A stretch of 64,000 bases of DNA, from contig NC_079210.1 of the NCBI RefSeq assembly GCF_026745355.1, forward strand, positions 13,367,023 through 13,431,022. Direction: 5' to 3'. The DNA is from Beta vulgaris subsp. vulgaris (Eukaryota; Streptophyta; Magnoliopsida; Caryophyllales; Amaranthaceae). The notes beneath the pieces were generated by a model that was not told where the DNA came from, did not search any database, and was given only the letters and a program-made list of their open reading frames with translations. Of the stretch, positions 10,445-23,063 are shown piece after piece; positions within the stretch are counted from its first letter, which is position 1; each line of letters begins with the position of its first letter. Position numbers and translations under genes: made by a program.

Positions 10445-12411
10445 GTATTGTTGTTTTATTTTAATGGCTTCGATGTTAATCTATTTAATAATATGTTGTC
10501 TTTGTTGCTCTTATTTAATGCATAATGAATAAAACATCTATTTTCTATAATACAATATGATTCAAGTGTTAATCATTCGACTTAATTAATTAATAAAATA
10601 ATTAAAAATTGTTTAAAAATAATTAATAAATAAGTATTATTTGATTACCATCAAAATTCTATGTTCTAACATTAAAATATTCATAAATAATAATATAGTG
10701 GAATTGGAAGAGAGAGAAAATATGATGAGGTAAAAAAAAGTAAGAGAGAGAAATATGATGATCACAAATTGAAAGGCAACCATTGGAGTAAGAAATATAT
10801 GAGATTAAAATGAGTAGGATATGATTGTAGTGGAAGAGTGAGAAAGTAATAAAATAATTGATGACCACAACCCATAGGACAACCATTGAATATACTCTTA
10901 TAGTATTACTTTTCCTACCTCTCTCCTCAAAAACCCATTGAAAGGCAACAGCTAGGTACCCTCTTAGGTTTTGTGTTCACTTCTTTTTTGGTATTACATA
11001 GTTCTCCCTCTTATTTTAGTTGCAAGTTCTACTACAAAGGAGTGATAAGCAGAGACCTAAAAAATGTGCCCATATGATTAAAAAAAAAAAAAAAGAGAGG
11101 TTAATCATTCCAGACACACCCCTATTCCTCAAATTCTCACAAAAATACCACATCTTCAACCAGAAAAACCCTGCTTCTTACACAGGAACTTTCGAAAATT
11201 AGAGCAAATGTGTTCCAACAATAAGCTTCAACACTCGAGGGATTGAATTCTTGAGTTAATTGCAGCTGTACTATTGTTTGCATCCATATATAGGCTGCAT
11301 TAAAAATGAAATATAACTCAAAGAAAGGTTTTCATCAACAGAATGGGAAATTTTGAGTGTATAACCAGGGAAACGAAAAAATCAGCTCAGAAACAGTAAC
11401 ATCCCAGTAAGCCAGTTACGGCGAAAGTCAGTCCAATGTTCACTTGTCTCGCATAACATGTATATTCATTTCATATCAGTCCATCCACTCCTGTAGAGTG
11501 GGAGAAATGAGTGCATCGCTAACAGACCTCTCAAAAGTTGTGAAGTATACGTGAGCCCATGAACGCAGATAATATAGTAATTCAAGCTTCAAAATTTACT
11601 CATGATCACTACAGCTACAGCAACCATACAGTATTATAGCCCTAGGATCAATCATGTAGCTGATTCACAAAATTCTTAACATGCTACATTTGCACTCTGA
11701 TTCTGCTGCTAACATACTACCTTTTGGGAAGTCCTGCAGCGAAACAATTCAACTTGTCAACGAACACATCAACTTTACAGATAAGTTACATAACATTTAA
11801 AGTTTTTCTACATTATACACGTCTGTTAAAATATAGTGTACCCCCACCTTTTTCAAAATCCCCACAGTAAACGTGTGGTTTTATAAACATCTCAATAATT
11901 CCCCTATCATTAATTGTTCATCGATATATACCATTTGAGAATTCTTCTATGCGTTCTAATCTCATCGTAGGATTGAATTCAAAATTAGGTACTTCAAACA
12001 TCTAGTCATACAGAGTGAAGAAATTGGTTAAAGTTGAATATTCCACACTTCAGAATAAGAAACATAGTAGATTAAATCAATTTCAAACCTAAAAGTAAGT
12101 TCCGTACACACCATATATCTCTCTACATGGAATTTTCAACTTCAAACAAAATATACTAAGATATAGAAGTATGGGCATCTTGGAGATGCTTATAAATCTA
12201 CCATGGATACCGTGGAGATTTTGAAAAAGGTGAGGGTACAATGTACACTTTCAGCACAGAGTAGAAAAACCTTAGCATTTTTTAAACACATATTTGCTGT
12301 GTGGAAAGGGAATTCAGGTGCCTCTATAACATCAAGACATCTGATGCCATGCATGGGGTAAATAGAGCTATTACTACACGTTATCTTCTGGCTTCTGCAT
12401 ACCTTTAAAAA
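10445..12411. other. intergenic DNA and 3' flank of the PDI-like gene
   Basis: No coding exon seen. 10445-10960 is AT-rich, with a GAGAGAGAAA-type purine tract near 10710-10750. The part nearest 12412 probably includes the PDIL5-1 3' UTR. A donor-like AAAGGTATGC lies just after the stop on the minus strand, so a 3' UTR intron is possible. No polyadenylation site was assigned. Confidence 0.4.
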
Positions 12412-15400
12412 TTATAAATCTTTGTCACTATCATCTACTGCGTTTGCTGCTGCTGCTTTCTCTGTTTCTTCCAGAACAAATGCTTTTAGCGACTCTACAT
12501 CTCGCGGCCCTAAACAGATAGCAACAAAGGGACATATTATGCATCAGAAATTCAGCATTTTTCAAAATTCTATTTACGGTTACACACACATAACAATTAC
12601 TTACTACCCCAAAAGACTCAGAAAACGCACTACTTAAAGATTTATATATCCAATAATAACATGACTTTCCAGGTTTCAAGTTCTAGAGTCTATTCAAAGA
12701 AGACGTTTTGAGCAAGACAAATTGATTCTAGAGGCCATTCATTTTGTAGGCAAATATGCAAACCGAAAAATAAGGGAACCTAGAAATTGGGATCTGAATG
12801 CTGCACAGCAGAATTATAAAGCCAATATAACTATGCTAAGAACTGATACGAGGGAAAGTTGCACTTCAGTTAGTACTTCTCTTTTAAGTTATTGGATTGG
12901 AGAATAAGTTAGTTAGGATAGAAGCTCCATAAACAGAGGAAATCATAGTAGACAAAGCACGGAAAATACAGTGAGGAGTTTTAGTTAGTTCTTGGGAGCA
13001 ATTCAAGCCTCATGAAAGCTTGAAGTTTATCTGTTATTTTCCAATTATCAATCTCAAACCTGTTTACAATCCTTTTTTCATCTTCATCGAATGGTTCCAG
13101 GCTTCAGCTATTATGTTGATACGTAGCAAACTATAACTAGAGCAGCAACGAGACCCTACCATATATTATTAATTATAGAACCAATGTTGTTAGCAAAATT
13201 CATATAGCACACATTTTATAAAAACAAGATCTTAGCTTTCAAGTTTTTAAGTATACCCTGCCCTTGTCAAGGTTTCAAGTTTTTCTTATGAGGCCTTTGT
13301 ATAGCTAGAGTCAGACATCAGATTCTGAACAGTACTCAATCATAATTTTGGCTCTATTCTCTTCCAACTTATTTTTGCTTAACTTCACTTATATTTTTGC
13401 TTAACTTGTTTTTTACTAAACTTATATTTGCAGAAATTTACTTATTTTTGTCGTACTTAACTTATTTTTGCTAAACTTCTTATTTTGCTGAACTTAACTT
13501 ATTTTGAACTTAACTTATTTTGCTGAAACGTAGTGTAAATATATGTTAACTCAACTTATTTTTGCTGAACTTATTTCACCTGAACTTATTTTTGCTGAAC
13601 TCAACTTCTTTTTGTTGAACTTAACTTATTCTTGCTGAATTTTGTAAAGGTCAAAGTCTTGTAGCTTAGAGATAATGCAGATACTGATTTGTTGTTAATC
13701 ACCCCAAAGGATGAGTTAGGTTACTCTTATGTTAGGAGTTAAACTAGTTTTCTTTCCCTAATAAAAGAAAAAATTATTCTTGCCGAAATTTGTTTTAATA
13801 AGTTGATGAAAACACAACCTTTATAGGTAGATTGCTTAATAATAGCACAGGGCATGAGCAATTTCATCCTTAGTCCTCTAATATGGTGATAGGCAAGGGC
13901 ATAACCCAAGTGAACTAGATTGCAGCTGCAAGCAAAGCTCCGTGTTATGACTGACTGTAACACGAGCTTATGAAGTTGGGATCCAAGTAGATACTGGGCA
14001 TTCTCTGGGTCAAGCTGATGATAAGGATTTAAACCACCTACTCTTCATCTGTGATTATGCTGCCTCAACTTAATCAATTAACCCGTGTTGTGGGAGTAAA
14101 GCTAGATCAGTTGGCTCTTAGGCATTTGCAAACCAGAATGCAACAAGAGTCTCTAAGGGCCAAGCTTCTACGATACATTCATACATAAGGGACTGCAGCA
14201 AAGGAACCACAAAATTTCAGAGGCCTAGAAGCAACCTGAAGTCTTGGGGAAGCTCATATCATCAGATCTTGTGAGCTATGACAATTATGATACTTTACAA
14301 GCCTTCCCGAATAAAAATAGCTTCTAACTTGCATAGTTATCTTAGCTACTGAATTTCCAGCATACCATGTTGACCATGTTGTGTGTGGAGTTGTGTCTAT
14401 AATGGAACTTTTCCTAGACATTGGTGATTATTCTTGTTTCTGACCAATGTCTGTCATTTAAATGAGTAGTGCATAAAATTTAGCAAGTTTGGGCTTGTCG
14501 TATGTGTCAAGACCTTAAACAATAGTTTCTTGTAATTTGGTAGTTATATCTATTTTGATGCCACAAAAGATTAATTATTGCCCACTTGCAGTCCAGTTGA
14601 AAGCGAACTATTGTTCCTGATATATCATGCTTTCTGAACCAAAGCATCTTAACTCTACAGCAAGTCACACAATATTGTTCCTTTGGCTAATTTTAAATCT
14701 TTAAATCCGGAAAAACAACTGAACCAGAGATAACTTAACTTAAGAGAGTGCAACATAATATGAGTTGATCATCTTACAATATTGTAATTGGTACTTCACA
14801 AGCAGAAAAATGAAAATAGATCTAACTTGAAAAAGGATAAACCAAAGCCAGCAAGCCAAACCAAAGCATTAAAACATAAACAGAGGTTCCATGTAAAAAC
14901 AGAACACAGCAAGTAGATTATATGAAAGTAATTACCCTGATATTTTGCAACTTCTTCACCGTTGTAGAAGAGCTTGAATGTTGGATATGAATGTATATCA
15001 ACTTTGGAACAAACAGGGAAACTAGAACTGCAATCAACTTGTCCAATTTCTATCTCATCTTCCCCTTCCATGGCCTTCCCCATATCTTCCCACAAAGATC
15101 CCAATTTCTTACTACAACACACGGTACTAGAATCAATGAAGGCCAGCAGACAGGATTTACAGTTATAAATTACCACTAAACAGCCTATACATTCTGAGTG
15201 GACATAATTCTTACCAGTGCTTACACCACGAAACACAAAATTTCACAAACCAAGCAGTATCCTTCTCCTTTATCTAAAACAAAAAACAAAAAAGAATGCA
15301 CTGAATATATGACTTATATTTATCAGATAATTTTTTTAAAAAAACTAGTCGATCATAACTGAAACTTGTAAAATAGCCAACTGTGAGTTCCTGTATAAAT

Positions 15401-15621
15401 CAACAAATGCTGAGCATAAGGTCAACAAATTCATTTTGGAGGGAAGAGGCAGAGCACAACATCTTACAAACTGAGTTCAAAGAGGTAGAGAGGTAACAAT
15501 TAACACAATAGATCTGCAGAAGTATCAATCAAACATTTAAGAATAAATCCTCTAACATATTGGTCAAATTAGTGATTACATTAAAGTCCAAAATACAAGC
15601 TCAACATAGAGTCGTTAGTAT

Positions 15622-15678
<57 letters not shown>

Positions 15679-18600
15679 CTACCCATGTTGTACTGCCTAT
15701 GTGTCACTAAAAGAGCTACACTTTGTATTTTTGGACTATTTACATACTCCACTTTATCATCGTTTGTGATTTATATTTAAGGAAAAATATAGTCATGTGC
15801 GATCTAGTTAGATTCATCTCATTATTTAATGAGTCATCAACTTTCTATAATTTTAACAAACAAATAAGTAAAGATATTAATGCTCAAATTTACATTTGCA
15901 TGAAAGTGAAAGTGTAACCATTATAAATGAGTAAGAGGGAGTATATAGTATGCTATAAGTATAAGGTCTCCTCAGGGTACCACATTCTTGTAGTTGCCAG
16001 AATGAAAGGGTGAGAGAAATTATTTTCATCCATTTAAAAGCTTTTCAACATGCATTTAAGAGAGACTTTCATCTCGCGAGTGAGATCGTGATGCAGTAAG
16101 CCAGTAAAGCACCAAATTGCTTCAGATTCTTCAGATTAAGGCTTGGCATGTGAAACATCGACTTGAACATGCATCGCTAAGGGTAGTGGAGAGACGGAAT
16201 CATGTTTACTTTAGAAGAAGTTGGGGGAGACCAAAGATGAATTAGATGAAGAGCATCCAAAATGTTATGAAAAAATTAGGTTTGCACAAGCATATAGCAC
16301 TCGACAGGCACGACAAAGGCAAGGAATTCATGTACACAATCACTAACAACAAATCTTGACTCATGCAATCGACCCATCCTATTGGGATTTCAACTTTAGT
16401 GTTGCTGCTACTAAACAGGAAGGGGTCTGGTGAGCACCAAAGATATTGGATACAGGGTTGCCTTCATCACGAAAATTGCAACAAGGAAACCCTTTATCAC
16501 CTTTTCTCTTTACTTTAATGGTTCACGTGCTTCTTAAGTTTCTAGAAAGGAGTGTACAGATGGGAGCAATTAAGAAGCTTATAAGGAAAGAAGAGTTTTG
16601 GTTTCTCTTTGAGCATATGGTTAGTCGCTGATCTCGACCCGTTCAAGCATCTTCTAATTATTATCAAAATCAAAGGTAGCACGTCGCTTAGGGTTGCCGC
16701 TAAGAAGCAGTACATGATGGAAGTGTTACACGGAGCCACTTCTCCCTAGTCGGCAAAATTAAGCTGTTACAATCTCGTTCGTCCAGTCACCCACCTTTTT
16801 TTACCTCTCTTAAAAATATCTTATTTTAAGTGAAGCACTCGTGTTCGCGTTCGAATCCTCAACACACTCTAACATGGTTATAGAGCTACCTAATCACGTT
16901 AAGCCAAAATCATACAAACATATTTCATTGAATAGCTGAGCAGCAAATGTACCCGTGTCCAAGACTTTCGAGTACCATAGCTATCACTACAACATAAAAT
17001 GGTCGAGAGCGGCTACAGTCATAGATAGCATACAAATCCAATATCCCCTTATAATATCCAGCCATTGAATCCCCCCTCACCACCACCACCACCATAAAAA
17101 TAAAAGATGAAATTAGAGTTAAGATGGAGAGGGAACTATAGGAAGTAGGAACGGAAAACCAAAGAAAGAAGATTGTACTCTCATTTTTCTTACATATCTT
17201 ACTGCTGACAACCACAAATCCCAATGTATTTCAGAATCTCACATAAATACAAGAAATCTAACACAACAAAACTTAATAGATGAATCAAAGGAAGGAAATA
17301 AAATAAAATATGACTCGATTGATATATATCATGGTGAAAATTCATCAATTATAGCCTGACCAACATTAGAGAGGTTGGAGTCTTTTCTAGTGGTGTTTGT
17401 CTCGCTGATTTTCTAAATCAAGGCAAGCTCACTATATCACAAAAAAGCCTTTCTCTGACACACAACTATCATATTACAATTCCCTAAAGATCCTCTTGCT
17501 TTTCTGTAACTAACTTCTACTTCTATCAGCTTGCTTAATTATTCCCACTTCCTCCTCCTGAAATTAATCACAGCAGCGGAGTAGCGTACAGCTGATTCCT
17601 TGCAAATTTCTAGACAAGACAAATGCGGTGGGGATCATTATCAGTATGCTAGTTCCTGAAATACAAAACATACCCCCTGCTCTTGGATAATTTCTTCCTA
17701 AATGGCCTCTGTATTCTCAGTAAACATCTTGGTAGAAGATATAATTTGTTGGAACCTGCACATATTCATTTTTGTTTCCCACTAAGACCATCATTCTCTC
17801 CCCGCAACTTTTATGTTGATTTGCTAGGCAAGTAATATAAATCAACGTACCAATATAGTCAAGCAACAAATTGAAGGACATCAACATAGACAAATGTCAA
17901 GAAGATGTTATTTCAGGTTTCTAGAAAACAGTACTAGCAGTAATTTATTAATCCTTATTCCCTAATATATTAAAAAATTCAGTACTCTCCTAAATAAAAA
18001 TAATGTACCTATCAAAGTAACGATGCCACGTGGCACTATTCACTATACATGCGCCACGTATGTGTAATGTAGATTGCTACGTCATCTTACAAAATAAATA
18101 CTGTTTGCTAGTAGATTTGAAACATGCAACCTCTTGCAAAGAGAAGTTTGTCCTCACCATCTCAACCAACTTTTTTTAGTGGTTCATAAATCGACATAAC
18201 GTTATATATTCATTGCAAACATAAAGTAATTAAATGTCAGATTTTTTTTAAATTAATTTTTACAAAAGTGGAAAAATTACATATAAATTATAAGGAAGAA
18301 AAAATCTAACACCCGACGCAACGCCCGGGCCAACACACTAGTTTAGATCACAAATCTAGTTAAACTTGCATATCTACCAATTAACACATGCATTGCGTGC
18401 ATATCGAACTAGTTTCTTCTACTGCCAGATTCAAAATTTATGATACTTCTATACATAAACAGAAGGCATCCACCAATTATTTGATAAAGGTCTAGATCTC
18501 AAAACTATACTTTAAAAACATACATCATTCAAAGTTGCTAAAAATTAACAGAACAATACTAACAATTGAGAAATTTTGCTAAACCATGATAAAATCAAAA

Positions 18601-18818
18601 TTCAAACAAAAAAAAAAAATCCTAACAATTGATCGTGATTGCTGAAAGTATATGAGAATAGAGAAACGAAAGATGATAGATACCTTGTCGGAGAAAGTAT
18701 CCTCTGTTAGGTTAATCACATCAGCTCTGCATTGTGTTTGCAGAATTGGAAGGATAAGAAGAAGGAGAAGACATGGTGATAGTTTCACAAGAAATCCTCC
18801 ACTGCTTTTCATCGCCAT
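12412..18818 (-). CDS. PDIL5-1: protein disulfide isomerase-like 5-1 (complete, 4 exons)
   Basis: Coding exons on the minus strand: 18818-18684, 15273-15215, 15111-14936 and 12509-12412. All introns are GT-AG. The sum is 468 nt, 155 residues plus TAA, close to the family's usual 145-155. Residues 1 to about 32 form a signal peptide (hydrophobic CLLLLLILPIL). Then comes one thioredoxin domain: LTEDTFSDK, AWFVKFCVSWCKHC with the redox pair Cys62/Cys65 (CKHC), LGSLWEDMGKAMEGEDEIEI, and HSYPTFKLFYNG with the cis-proline at 108. The tail is acidic and alanine-rich and ends DKDL, weakly KDEL-like. It should catalyse or assist disulfide exchange in the secretory pathway. Most family members have Pro where Ser60 stands here. 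Intron 1 (3.4 kb) and intron 3 (2.4 kb) are swollen by repeats; coding exons are undamaged. Family assignment is from remembered homologues. Confidence 0.93.
13366..13640. repeat. degenerate tandem repeat in PDIL5-1 intron 3
   Basis: The motif CTTATTTTTGCTGAACTTAA and variants recur about 14 times with an irregular 17-25 bp spacing. Copies differ by several bases. It lies inside the intron and has no coding potential. Confidence 0.8.
15624..15675. repeat. (TA)n microsatellite, about 26 units
   Basis: Uninterrupted TA dinucleotide run in intron 1 of PDIL5-1. A second, shorter TA run lies near 28068-28098. Confidence 0.98.
16190..16335 (+). pseudogene. LINE (RTE-like) reverse transcriptase C-terminal remnant
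   Basis: A decayed reading shows GRPKMN, then KSIQNVMKKLGLHKHIALDR. This resembles the 'GRPK..W...V..DM..L.....A.DR..W' tail of plant RTE-type reverse transcriptases. Stops and indels are present. It lies in PDIL5-1 intron 1, antisense to the gene. Confidence 0.45.
16446..16690 (+). pseudogene. LINE (L1-like) reverse transcriptase fragment
   Basis: A short open stretch contains LQQGNPLSPFLFTLMVHVLL, matching the conserved 'LRQGDPLSPFLF' block of L1-type reverse transcriptases, followed by a FLERSVQMGAIK-like continuation. No catalytic YADD/FADD box follows. It lies in PDIL5-1 intron 1 on the opposite strand. Confidence 0.6.
17952..18341 (+). mobile_element. non-autonomous Helitron, 390 bp
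   Basis: The 5' end is TC (TCCTTATTCCCTAATATATT), preceded by A. The 3' end is CTAG (18338-18341), followed by T, as expected for insertion between A and T. About 10 bp before CTAG stands a short hairpin-capable palindrome GCCCGGGC in the context CGCAACGCCCGGGCCAAC, very typical of plant Helitron 3' ends. No terminal inverted repeats or target duplication, as expected. It lies in PDIL5-1 intron 1. The 5' boundary is less sure than the 3' one. Confidence 0.8.
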
Positions 18819-19079
18819 GTTTCTGTGTTCGTGCTCACTAGTCTACCTCTACCGCCTCCGTTTGAACCCGGTTTTAAGTTTTGGTTCCTCCTCACCGTTT
18901 AAACCGTTTGGCTGGGGACTGGGTTCACACGAAATAAACATGGAACTTTATCAAGCCGGCCTGGCCCGTTATTCCTTTTTTCGGGTTCTGCTTGGTTAGG
19001 GTGTAACGTGGACGTGTACCGCTAAAAGTTTAAAGTCTAATTCAGTCTAAATTCGTGTAACTGGATTAGACCGAAAAAA

Positions 19080-19707
19080 TTTTGTGCGAGACCAAATATT
19101 TTTGAATTGGATTTGTTATTGGTGCTTTGATTTTCGTGGCCAAGGAGAAAAGGAGAGAGCTCGAACTCATTTACCTAGCAGCTCTGACGAGGGAAACCGA
19201 CCCCAGCCACGAGGAAGCAGCCCGGACGGGCTAGTGGTTGGCCCGGGAGGGCCCATAAAGTATTGCACATTCTACCAAAACCTGCACCGGACGGGCAGGT
19301 GACTAGCCCGGGAGGGCAGCTGGCCCTGTTCGCGTTTTTCACGTTTTAATTCGGGTTTTTTCGGATATAATGTTTTGGGTTTTGGGACATGTTGTAATCT
19401 TTAGGATGTCATATATAAGGCATCCTAAAGTCATTTAGAACCTCGGATTCAAATTAGCTACAAAATATAACTCTCTCTCTCTCCTCACTCTCTTCTTCTT
19501 CTCCATTGTAATCCTCCATTAGAGTGGCTAAAGAAAACTCCAAGGTTCTTGCTTCTGGATTTAGGTCAAGGTTGACCGAACCACGTTAAATCTTTGTCTC
19601 TCTTTATTGCTTACTTTTCTAATTTAAAGTTTACAACTTTGCATTTATTGTTGAACTTGAAGTCAACTAGCAAACCCTATGTCCTAGAAATTGCATTTAT
19701 TTCAACA
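19080..19707 (+). mobile_element. copia-type LTR fragment
   Basis: Contains a TATA-like CATATATAAGG near 19410 and a CT-rich leader near 19470. The stretch CCGAACCACGTTAAATCTTT near 19577 is characteristic of many plant copia LTR ends. The region ends TTTCAACA at 19707. No internal element follows, and the left end could not be fixed. 19190-19320 has inverted repeats around CCCGGACGGGC and GCCCGGGAGGGC. Confidence 0.5.
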
Positions 19708-19861
19708 GGATTAGGTATCATCCCTTTAGAGTATAATATGTCTAATCTAATATCAGTCCATTTTTTATGAAACACGCCACACGAAAACCAAACCATGCGA
19801 CCACTTTACTGTAGCTCTTCCTCCTTCCCCACCCCAATTCCTCTTCTCCTTACATTTGTCA

Positions 19862-21879
19862 TGTAATGTTTTGATGAATGTAAACAAATGATGATTATCT
19901 AACTAATATGTGTGTTTGAGATGTGCATGTTACATTAACATGAAACAAGTCATCAAAGGTTGAATATATCACATCATGAAGGTTTCCCAACAAGTGAAGT
20001 TCCTAAAAGAGTTCATAAAAGGAACACAAATAGAGCCATTCCTAAGTACGTCATGTGAGGAACATTGAACATGAAGTTCTGGAGCGGTTCCTGAGTGAGA
20101 GCAGCAATATAACGTTTCATAGTTGAAACAAGAAGTTCCTATGCAGGAACTATGAGTGTGAAGTTTCTTAAAGGAACTAGCATACAGAAGTTCCAAAGGT
20201 GGGCTATCAACATGCGGTTCTTGAGTTGGAGCAGCATAGAGCATGAAGGCAGAAAATATGAGTTTATTTTCTAGGATTCATGTAAGTATGTGGAAACGTG
20301 AAAGGTAATGGAACAAGGTCTAAAGGAACTCGTAAGGGCAAAGGAACTTGTGGAACTTAGAGTCAAAAGTATTTAAGAGTCAATAAATCTAATGCATATT
20401 ATCTATATGAATTTATTTAGACTTTGTTTCTTAATAAATCTCCACTTGGTTAATTAATAATAAATAATATGCATTGTTTGTTTTAGGATAAGTTTTAGTT
20501 TTAAAATAAAAGATAAGTATTAGTTTTAAAATAAAAGATAAGTTTTAAATAAAATAGGTTTAATAAAATCGATTTCTTTAGGAATCTGATTTTAATTAAT
20601 CTAATTTTATCTTTCCAGTTTTTGGAAAATAAAAAGCCTATATTTATAATACGTATAATGAGTGTTGTTAAAGAAATTGTCTGTCTGTTCCTCTCTAAGG
20701 AACAGACGTGCTAGTCTATTAATCTAAGTTAAAGCAACTGACTATTAAAAGGAACTAGACTTAGGATGAAGCATTACAACGGTACATTTATGTCAGTTGA
20801 GTAAATTATGCCTAGATTATAGGTAATCGTTTTTATTTAAGGGAAATCTTTTTGAGGAAAAGATTTTATTTTTCCAAAGTTAATAAAAATTCTTTTCGGT
20901 TTTTATGAAAATATTTTAAAGATAATATTTTTAGTAAAAGGATTTTATTTTGGTATTAATAATTAAAATGTTTTTAATTAAATAAGATTTTCAGTTTAAT
21001 GCTTAAAGTGGTTGCTAAAATTAAGGAGCAGTAACTTAATTCTCTCCCACGTTTAACAGTGATCATGGAGATCATGGGATGATTGAGGAACGTGTTCCTC
21101 CGGGTAAGGAACATCATGGGATAATGGTTTAACCACTAACACATGATTAATCTCACGTTCATTCTAAAAGACTGCTATAAAGATACAAGTTCAATTGAGT
21201 TTCAAATTGTCTGACTAATGTCTTTCCATAGTGTCTGACTTATGTCATTCCATAAGGATTGACTTAAGGAATAACGTTACAAAAGAATTATATAATCTAT
21301 TCCTTGTTAGAGTCAGTTCCTGTGAGTTCCAAGTTCCTACAAGTGTCATGTTCCTTTACAGTTATTCAGTTTCTATATACTAGAGTTAAACCAAATTGTC
21401 AAGCATCTGTATTTGAGTTTGGAGTTAAAGAGTTTGAGTGAACTCTTGTAATGGGAACTTGGTAAAGGGTTTGAGTGAATTCTTGTATCAAGTTCGAGTT
21501 AGGAACTTGAGTAAGTTCGAGTTAAGAACTTGAGTAAGTTCGAGTTAAGAACTTGAGTAAGTTCTTGTTGTGGGAACTCTTGAAAGACTTAGAGTTAAGT
21601 CTAGAGTATAGAGTGGAGATTGTGAGACAGTTGGAGTTCCGAGTGGAACTTGCGTATGTAATAGGTTGAATCATAGGAGATTTCCTATTATAGTGAAGAG
21701 TTTAAATCCTGAGTAGGTCGTGGTTTTTCTTCTTGTTTTGAGACAAGAAGGATCCACGTAAAAATCCCTCTTGCACTTTCAGTTCCTTATTGCTTATATT
21801 TTAAATTCCGCATTATTTGGGCAATAAGTTCCACACTACAATTCACCCCCCCTCTTGTAGTGTTCCTAGTGAAATAACA
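19862..21879 (+). mobile_element. solo LTR of a Sirevirus-like copia element
   Basis: The right end (ACACTACAATTCACCCCCC, CTCTTGTAGTGTTCCTAG, then GAAATAACA at 21879) is the counterpart, in opposite orientation, of the LTR end at 37802 and 47227. The proposed left end TGTAATGTTTTGATGAATG resembles the other termini in those LTRs. No primer-binding site follows and no polypurine tract precedes, so it is most likely solo. Flanking 5-mers do not match, so the left end may be off by a few bases. The interior is dense in GGAAC/GTTCC motifs, with a 23 bp tandem unit (GAGTAAGTTCGAGTTAAGAA) about three times near 21490-21566. Confidence 0.65.
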
Positions 21880-22682
21880 TGTTTCTTCTTCTCCTACTTC
21901 CTGTTCTACTGGATTTTGCTTTTCCTGCAACTTTTTCCGGCCGATTATCGCTGTTTTCCAGCAGCTTATCTCGGATCTGCTGCACGTGTCTATGACAAGT
22001 TGGTCGACGCTTTGTGGCTCATCCTTTGCAGATAATGATGGTTTCTATTCAATTTTTTTAAAAAAAAATGGGTTTGCAGCGGTTTAGTGGAGGAATTGAG
22101 AGGGGTGATGGTGGTTGGTTGTTTTAGTCGGTGATCGTGGTGGTGACGGGGAGGAGGAAGACGTGGTAGTTCCATGGTTTGATCAAAGAAAGAGGTGGGA
22201 AATGGTTTTGTGTGTGTATTATAAAGTAACCCTTATAAGTAACCCACCAAGTGACAAGCTACAGAAATGACAAAACGACATACACACATCATCAAAGTTG
22301 AGTATCAAACTCATAAATAAGCTTAACACATGCTTTGGTGGCTTTTACTTGAAAACGACTCAACTGTCAACATAGTCACACTATCACAACATGCATCACA
22401 TCAACTCAACTCTTGTTTACCACATACTTATTACATCCTTATCTGATTATTTCTTTTCTATTACACCATCATTATTCACATAACTTTCAAGCAATCATAA
22501 CAGAGACATATTTCATATATCTTGATTTAATTAGTCTTTCAAATATATCGCGGTTCCTTATCAAGGAACTAAGTTTGCCAACTCCGATATAAATAATATT
22601 TTATTACCTTTAATCGATTTCTTATCACAAATCCAACTTATATTTTCAACTACTATATCAATCATTTTCTTATACTTTACAA
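21880..22682. other. unassigned DNA left of the repeat array
   Basis: No gene recognised. 22080-22200 is G-rich and UTR-like. The remainder is AT-rich and runs into the 45 bp array. Confidence 0.3.
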
Positions 22683-23063
22683 ATAATTCCTTATCAGAGA
22701 ATTCAATAACATGACAAAATTCCACTATGCGATGCCTTATCGGGAATCCAATACCCAAGTATGATTCCTTATCAGGAATCCAATATCATAACAACTTACC
22801 ATAATACGATTCCTTATCAGAATTCCAATACCATCATTATATTACCTGATATGATTCCTTATCGGGAATCCAATATCGAAACAACTTACCATGACATGAT
22901 TCCTTATCGGGAATCCAATATCATCATTATATTACCTCATATAATTCCTTATCGGGAATCCAATATCGAAACAACTTTCATGACATGATTCCTTATCGAA
23001 AATCCAATACCGAAACAACTTACCATGAAACGATTCCTTATCGAGAATCCAATATTAAAATAA
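22683..23063. repeat. minisatellite, period about 45 bp
   Basis: About eight units each contain GATTCCTTATCGGGAATCC, itself near-palindromic (GATTCC...GGAATC). Clear unit starts are near 22808, 22853, 22898, 22943, 22986 and 23032. The translated ORFs (IPYRESNI repeated) are repeat artefacts. Confidence 0.9.

Noticed and set aside
15700..15950. Stowaway-like end (GAGGGAGTATA) in PDIL5-1 intron 1
   Set aside because: Only one end resembles a Stowaway terminus; no matching left end was found beyond the TA microsatellite.
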